A stretch of DNA of 64,000 bases from Cyclonatronum proteinivorum (GTDB lineage Bacteria; Bacteroidota; Rhodothermia; Balneolales; Cyclonatronaceae). The translations under genes were made by a program, and so were the position numbers. The stretch is taken from positions 2,748,501 to 2,812,500 of the forward strand of contig NZ_CP027806.1 in the NCBI RefSeq assembly GCF_003353065.1. Direction: 5' to 3'. Below are positions 59,844 to 64,000 of this stretch, in pieces; positions within the stretch are counted from its first letter, which is position 1; the number at the start of each line of letters is the position of its first letter. The notes beneath the pieces were generated by a model. The model did not search any database and was not told the origin of the DNA. It saw only the letters and a program-made list of their open reading frames with translations.

Positions 59844-61007
59844 ATGAATAAACGATTCGGACTCCCCCCCGGCTTCAGGCTCGGGATCATCGGGGGAGGA
59901 CAACTGGCGCGCATGAGCGCTTATGAAGCCTTCAGGCTGGGCATTCATACCGGTGCTGTGTGCAGCACTTCGGGTAAGGACCCGATGGAACAGGTAACGC
60001 CCGTCATTTTCAGAGGGGATGTATCCGACTATGACACGCTGATGAAGCTTGCCGAATGGGCAGATGTCATCACCCTTGAAAATGAGTTTCTGGACGGTGA
60101 AGTTCTGGAACGCGTGCAGCGGGATTCCGGCAAACCCGTGTATCCTTCCCCGAAATCGTTCAAACTGATTGAAAGCAAGCGCCTGGAGAAAGAGACCTTT
60201 CGGGACGCGGGCATTCCTGTAGCGGATTTTGTAGTTGTGGAATCGGTAGCTGCGCTTCAAAAAACGGGTGCGCGCCTGGGCTGGCCCTTTATTCTGAAGT
60301 CTTCCAAAGGCGGTTACGACGGATACGGCAATGCCGTAGTAAGCAATCAGGCGGAGGCCGAAGCTGCGTTCCGGAAATTTGGCGGAGAGTCGGGAAGGGA
60401 AGTTATTGCCGAAGAAATGGTGGACTTCACAAAAGAGCTTGCTGTTATGGTCGCCCGGAATGCGCATGGCATGGTATCCTATCCGTGCTGCGAAACCATT
60501 CAGCATCATCACATTTGTGCCAAAGTGCTGGCACCGGCACCCATATCGAGAAGCCTGAGGGACGAATGCGTGAGCCTTGCAGAAAAGGCTATTCAGGCAA
60601 TCGACGGGATCGGGCTGTTCGGTTTTGAGTTTTTCTTAACCAAAGACAATGAGCTGCTGCTCAACGAGTCCGCACCGCGTCCGCATAATTCGGGGCATTT
60701 CAGCATGGAGGCCTGCTCGGTATCCCAATTCGAAACCCATGTTAGGGCGGTTTGCGGGCTCCCCCTTGCTAAGCCTGTTATGCGCTATCCCGCTGCTGTG
60801 ATGATCAACCTTTTGGGCAAGTTTAACGGACCGGCAGAACTGACCCTTCCCGATTCAGAGTCCGCACATGAAGAAGTTCACCTGCATGTGTACGGCAAAG
60901 CGGAAAGCCGGCTTGGCAGGAAAATGGGGCACATTACAGTGCTCGGAAACAACCTGGAGAATACGCTGGTCACAGCCGACCGCATTGAACAGGCAACCAT
61001 ACTATGA
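59844..61007 (+). CDS. purK: N5-carboxyaminoimidazole ribonucleotide synthase
   Basis: An ATP-grasp enzyme of purine synthesis that carboxylates AIR to N5-CAIR. The N-terminus has L-G-I-I-G-G-G-Q-L-A-R-M; the grasp region has L-K-S-S-K-G-G-Y-D-G-Y-G, and late motifs N-E-S-A-P-R-P-H-N-S-G-H match PurK. 387 residues. A Shine-Dalgarno AGGAG lies about 10 bp before the ATG. purE follows 42 bp later. Confidence 0.93.
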   Translation: MNKRFGLPPGFRLGIIGGGQLARMSAYEAFRLGIHTGAVCSTSGKDPMEQVTPVIFRGDVSDYDTLMKLAEWADVITLENEFLDGEVLERVQRDSGKPVYPSPKSFKLIESKRLEKETFRDAGIPVADFVVVESVAALQKTGARLGWPFILKSSKGGYDGYGNAVVSNQAEAEAAFRKFGGESGREVIAEEMVDFTKELAVMVARNAHGMVSYPCCETIQHHHICAKVLAPAPISRSLRDECVSLAEKAIQAIDGIGLFGFEFFLTKDNELLLNESAPRPHNSGHFSMEACSVSQFETHVRAVCGLPLAKPVMRYPAAVMINLLGKFNGPAELTLPDSESAHEEVHLHVYGKAESRLGRKMGHITVLGNNLENTLVTADRIEQATIL

Positions 61008-61049
61008 TTACGAATACACCTACAAAAACTACCATCTGAAGACGAGCAC

Positions 61050-61553
61050 ATGAGTAATTCTGAATACAAAGTACAGCCCGTTGTAGGTATTGTGATGGGC
61101 AGTGATTCGGACTGGCCTGTTATGAAAGCCGCCTTCAATATTTGCGAGCACTTCGATATTCCTTGCGAGTGCCGGGTTGTATCCGCACACCGAACTCCTG
61201 AAGTTATGGTTGCTTATGGCAAGGAAGCCCTGTCTCGGGGTTTAAAAGTCATCATTGCCGGGGCTGGCGGAGCGGCACATCTGCCGGGTATGCTGGCTGC
61301 CTGTACCCCCCTTCCGGTGATTGGCGTGCCGGTTGAAAGTAAAAGTCTGAAAGGCATAGACAGCCTTCTTTCAATTGTTCAAATGCCAAGGGGCATTCCG
61401 GTAGCAACCGTCGCGATTAACAATGCTGAGAATGCCGGGCTGCTTGCTGTCAGTATTTTGGGTGCTTTTAGTGAAGAAATTTCAGAGAAGCTTAAATCCT
61501 ACCGCCAAAGCATGCATGATGAAAGTCTGAAAAAGACAGAGAATTTGACGTGA
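61050..61553 (+). CDS. purE: N5-carboxyaminoimidazole ribonucleotide mutase
   Basis: Class I PurE, which converts N5-CAIR to CAIR after PurK. 167 residues with [11 protein letters not shown], the S-A-H-R-T-P-E active loop and [11 protein letters not shown]. Coupled with purK in one unit. The C-terminus has about 15 charged residues past the core. Confidence 0.94.
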   Translation: MSNSEYKVQPVVGIVMGSDSDWPVMKAAFNICEHFDIPCECRVVSAHRTPEVMVAYGKEALSRGLKVIIAGAGGAAHLPGMLAACTPLPVIGVPVESKSLKGIDSLLSIVQMPRGIPVATVAINNAENAGLLAVSILGAFSEEISEKLKSYRQSMHDESLKKTENLT

Positions 61554-61615
61554 TCAATTTTCCTTTCAGACACATCACAAAATCTTTAATGATGGGAATT
61601 ACGGAAATTTATGAT

Positions 61616-61747
61616 CTAACTTAAAAATCTTGAAACAGCTTCTAATATCCCGACTGCGGCAACAATCACATACGTAATAAAGCCAAAAATAAGAAGGAAA
61701 AAAGCCCCTGTCGTTGTTACAGATTCATTTCTGGTGCGCATATTCAT
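61616..61747 (-). CDS. Possible small membrane protein
   Basis: About 43 residues from the ATG at 61747: a short polar start (M-N-M-R-T-R-N-E-S-V) and one hydrophobic helix (F-F-L-L-I-F-G-F-I-T-Y-V-I-V-A-A-V-G-I-L). No homology was recognised. It may be chance coding in the 510-bp gap between purE and the T9SS gene. Confidence 0.3.
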   Translation of the reverse strand: MNMRTRNESVTTTGAFFLLIFGFITYVIVAAVGILEAVSRFLS

Positions 61748-62066
61748 CAACGTTTTTAGAATGCAAAATTTATATTGAATACTCTTATACAGTCCTATTG
61801 TACTCAGCAATTATAAGGGTAAACACGTAGTAAATTCAGTATTTTTCGATAAAACCCCCTCATTTATCGATGAATGTCAATCTTAACTGGACATAACTAC
61901 TTTTTTGTCGGCAAGTCAACCCACAGGCTATATATACCTGATTATTTTAAGGTTGAAAACACAAGCTGTACCGTTTTGAAAATATGCGAAGCATAGGGGT
62001 TAGGGCACCTTTCAGTACGTATACCTACGGAATCCAAGCAGGTAATACTTCATGCTCTTCCCTTTT

Positions 62067-64000
62067 TCACTTTAAGAGCGTCATTTTCCGTACGATTGAC
62101 GCTTCTTGCGTTCGCATTTCGTAGAAATATAGTCCTGACGATAAATTTCCCGAATTAAATATAACAGCGTGCACACCTGCAGATTTGGTGCCGTCTGCGA
62201 GTAACGCAACCCTCCTGCCCAAGCTGTCATACACCGTTAAACGAACGTCAGCGGTTTCAGGAAGTGCAAACCGAATAACCGTTTGTGGGTTAAACGGATT
62301 GGGGTAGTTTGGGAAGAGCTTTATCGTTGCGGGCATTTCCGCCAACGGTTCAGCAGAAGTTGCAGGTTCCGGCTCGATGATGAGAGAAAATACAGGCTGC
62401 GTAAACAGCTGAGCAGGCCCGGAGGCTGCTGTAAAAGGTTCCTGACTTCGACTCATCCCTTCCGATGTATGAAATAAATAGCTTGATTCTTCACGGAGGT
62501 TAATGTGTATACCTGTTTCGTGATGAATGAGTGTAAGCCCCCACTCTCCGGGTAACTGATCATCAATTACCCAGCGCATTTCAGATAAACCGGTAAAAGG
62601 CTCTGCATTGATAACTGCATACGGATACATGCCAACTTCAATCCTTTCAGTCAACCCCACCGGCTGTGACATCAGCATGTAGGGTTTAGGGTGCGATTCC
62701 GAGATTAACGCGAGATAGGCGAAATTATGGGAGAGCGGCCACAAAGCGGGTGCGTCGTAAGCAGATGGTTCTGTACCGCTTTCAAAGCGATCCCCGAAGC
62801 GCACTGCAGCTGCACTTTCATATCTGTCTGCTTCAAAAATAAACCTTACAAACGGTTCCGTTTCACCTGTTTCAGGTCTGAAGAAAGTTTCAGCGTTTTT
62901 TTCCCGGGTAATGGCCTCAGGCAGGATGGAAAGTGCCGGATTTTCATCAGAAGCACGAACCCAAAACGCCTGAAAAGGCGCGATATACGGAGCCGTCGTA
63001 ACATCGGGTATCGGTACACCGCCCCCCATCTCCATGAGCCGGTACTGCTGTGCGGCAGGCTCCCAAACCCATGCAAAAATATCCATATCAGCAGCCTGCC
63101 ATCCTTCAGTCTTACCCCAGTCGAGCCATGCTGCAAACGGGTTACCAAGCAGATTCCAACCATTCGTTTGGCCGTCAAAAGCGGTATGCAGGTTTTCAAA
63201 AGCATAAGGCACCATACCATTTTCAAACCAGGGAACCTGCCCGGAAACCCGAAGGGGTTGTGAGAAATCAACCGGAGCGTTTGTATCATCGGGCGGATTG
63301 TTTTCAAGCACATAAACAAGTGCGCCTACTCCCGGAGAAATGGCATTTTCTGCAGGCGGCGTATACGCTGTATCTTCTGACTCTGCCGTGAAAAACAATA
63401 CGGAGGAATCCGATCCCGGAATGTTTTCATTAGCCCCCGGAAATCCTTGCGTCCACAACGGCTCGAGTAAACCGCCTGTTCCTGCAATTGCGACTGGAAC
63501 CGGACTCGCAAGGTTAATCCAATGCCCCTGATTGCCACCACTACTCTGAGGCGAAGTAATGAGACGCTCAAAATTCAGCTGTGGCTGCAGTTCGCCTTCA
63601 TCCCATACGCTTGCACCCGAAGCTACTGTGATACTTGTGTCATCCAACAGAGTCAATTCACCGGATTCCAGCGACAGCAGCCCAGTAATTCTAATATGAC
63701 TGCCCTCCGTAAGCTGCACCTTACCCGCAACTTTAGCGATCACCAGTTCATCAGCTGACCACACCGGTTGCAGGTTTAATGTCTGATCCGCGGAACCTTC
63801 TATTACAAAGCGCCATCCGTCGGTATGCTGTAAGGCTGCTTCAGTATGAATCAGCGAAAGGTCGCCCCGAATGGATACTGTTTTGGGGTTATCCAGGGCT
63901 TTGAATGCTGATTCCAGAATAGCCAGCGTCCAAAAGCTGCTTTCTGAAAGCTCAAGATCAGGTACCCCGCTGATGGTTACGGTAGTACCGTCAGCTACAT
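62067..64000 (-). CDS. Large secreted protein with T9SS sorting domain, 5' end beyond window
   Basis: At least 640 residues are visible; the frame stays open to the right edge, so the start is outside. An in-frame GTG at 63764 is not the real start, because coding sequence with the same beta-rich style continues upstream of it. The body has repeated beta segments (I-R-I-T-G-L-L-S-L and G-E-L-T-L-L-D-D-T) like surface adhesin or polyfold proteins. The C-terminus has N-Y-P-N-P-F-N-P-Q-T-V-I-R-F, Y-D-S-L-G-R-R-V-A and G-L-Y-F-Y-E-M, a T9SS type A domain. No catalytic motif was seen. Confidence 0.82.
   Translation of the reverse strand, partial: VADGTTVTISGVPDLELSESSFWTLAILESAFKALDNPKTVSIRGDLSLIHTEAALQHTDGWRFVIEGSADQTLNLQPVWSADELVIAKVAGKVQLTEGSHIRITGLLSLESGELTLLDDTSITVASGASVWDEGELQPQLNFERLITSPQSSGGNQGHWINLASPVPVAIAGTGGLLEPLWTQGFPGANENIPGSDSSVLFFTAESEDTAYTPPAENAISPGVGALVYVLENNPPDDTNAPVDFSQPLRVSGQVPWFENGMVPYAFENLHTAFDGQTNGWNLLGNPFAAWLDWGKTEGWQAADMDIFAWVWEPAAQQYRLMEMGGGVPIPDVTTAPYIAPFQAFWVRASDENPALSILPEAITREKNAETFFRPETGETEPFVRFIFEADRYESAAAVRFGDRFESGTEPSAYDAPALWPLSHNFAYLALISESHPKPYMLMSQPVGLTERIEVGMYPYAVINAEPFTGLSEMRWVIDDQLPGEWGLTLIHHETGIHINLREESSYLFHTSEGMSRSQEPFTAASGPAQLFTQPVFSLIIEPEPATSAEPLAEMPATIKLFPNYPNPFNPQTVIRFALPETADVRLTVYDSLGRRVALLADGTKSAGVHAVIFNSGNLSSGLYFYEMRTQEASIVRKMTLLK

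Noticed and set aside
63764-64000. GTG at 63764 as the start of the right-edge T9SS protein
   Set aside because: The frame upstream stays open to the edge and continues the same beta-rich repeat style, and there is no signal peptide after the GTG.

Overview
This 64 kb window looks like chromosome from a member of the Bacteroidota/Rhodothermota-Balneolota group with medium-to-high GC. The evidence is several proteins ending in type IX secretion (T9SS) sorting domains, a PorV/PorQ-family barrel, TonB-dependent receptors with carboxypeptidase-regulatory-like N-termini, the Bacteroidota marker families DUF4290, DUF4296 and DUF3467, and a TAnnTTTG promoter element in front of rlmN. The exact lineage is inferred; a Balneola/Cyclonatronum/Rhodothermus-like organism fits best. 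No prophage, CRISPR array, rRNA or intact transposase was found.

Region by region: (1) 1-2.3 kb holds a TonB receptor, open at the left edge, with the CxxxM...HxM copper-site pattern of OprC/NosA. (2) 2.6-11.8 kb holds a DUF2207-like membrane protein and a tripartite efflux operon (TolC-type channel, lipoprotein adaptor, RND pump, PII-like protein). An ArsR-rhodanese fusion regulator sits upstream and has a near-perfect 16-bp operator in front of it. (3) 11.9-26.1 kb is mainly housekeeping: DUF3467, cystathionine beta-synthase, a SpoIID-like lipoprotein, DUF4290, coaE, nadB, prfB with an intact programmed +1 frameshift, a YqjD-like protein, a CysQ-like phosphatase, a family-4-like uracil-DNA glycosylase missing its Fe-S cysteines, dnaB, an exported acetolactate-decarboxylase-like lipoprotein, an MtfA-like peptidase and one orphan. 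(4) 26.2-28.8 kb is gene-free and holds a compound repeat array with a period of about 688 bp, followed by an initiator tRNA. (5) 29-40 kb on the minus strand is a tightly packed locus: TonB receptor, 970-residue T9SS cargo, PorV/PorQ barrel, M20 peptidase, cyanophycinase-like S51 lipoprotein and RpiR regulator, preceded by a second T9SS protein. (6) 40.4-46.4 kb holds rlmN, an NHS-type transporter, a Gfo/Idh/MocA dehydrogenase and a TIM-barrel isomerase, separated by repeats and a MITE-like element. (7) 46.8-56 kb is recC-recB-recD. (8) 56.3-64 kb holds a DUF4296 lipoprotein, recQ, prfA, purK-purE and a T9SS-sorted protein running off the right edge.

The best candidate for a little-described system is the 29-38.5 kb locus. 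A TonB receptor, a large T9SS cargo and a dedicated PorV-like barrel occupy the place that SusC/SusD pairs fill in other Bacteroidota. They are linked by gaps of at most 17 bp or overlaps to an M20 peptidase and a cyanophycinase-like lipoprotein, which suggests capture and breakdown of a peptide-like polymer. The repeat array, the copper-site receptor, the exported acetolactate-decarboxylase-like protein and the Fe-S-less glycosylase are the next most interesting points.
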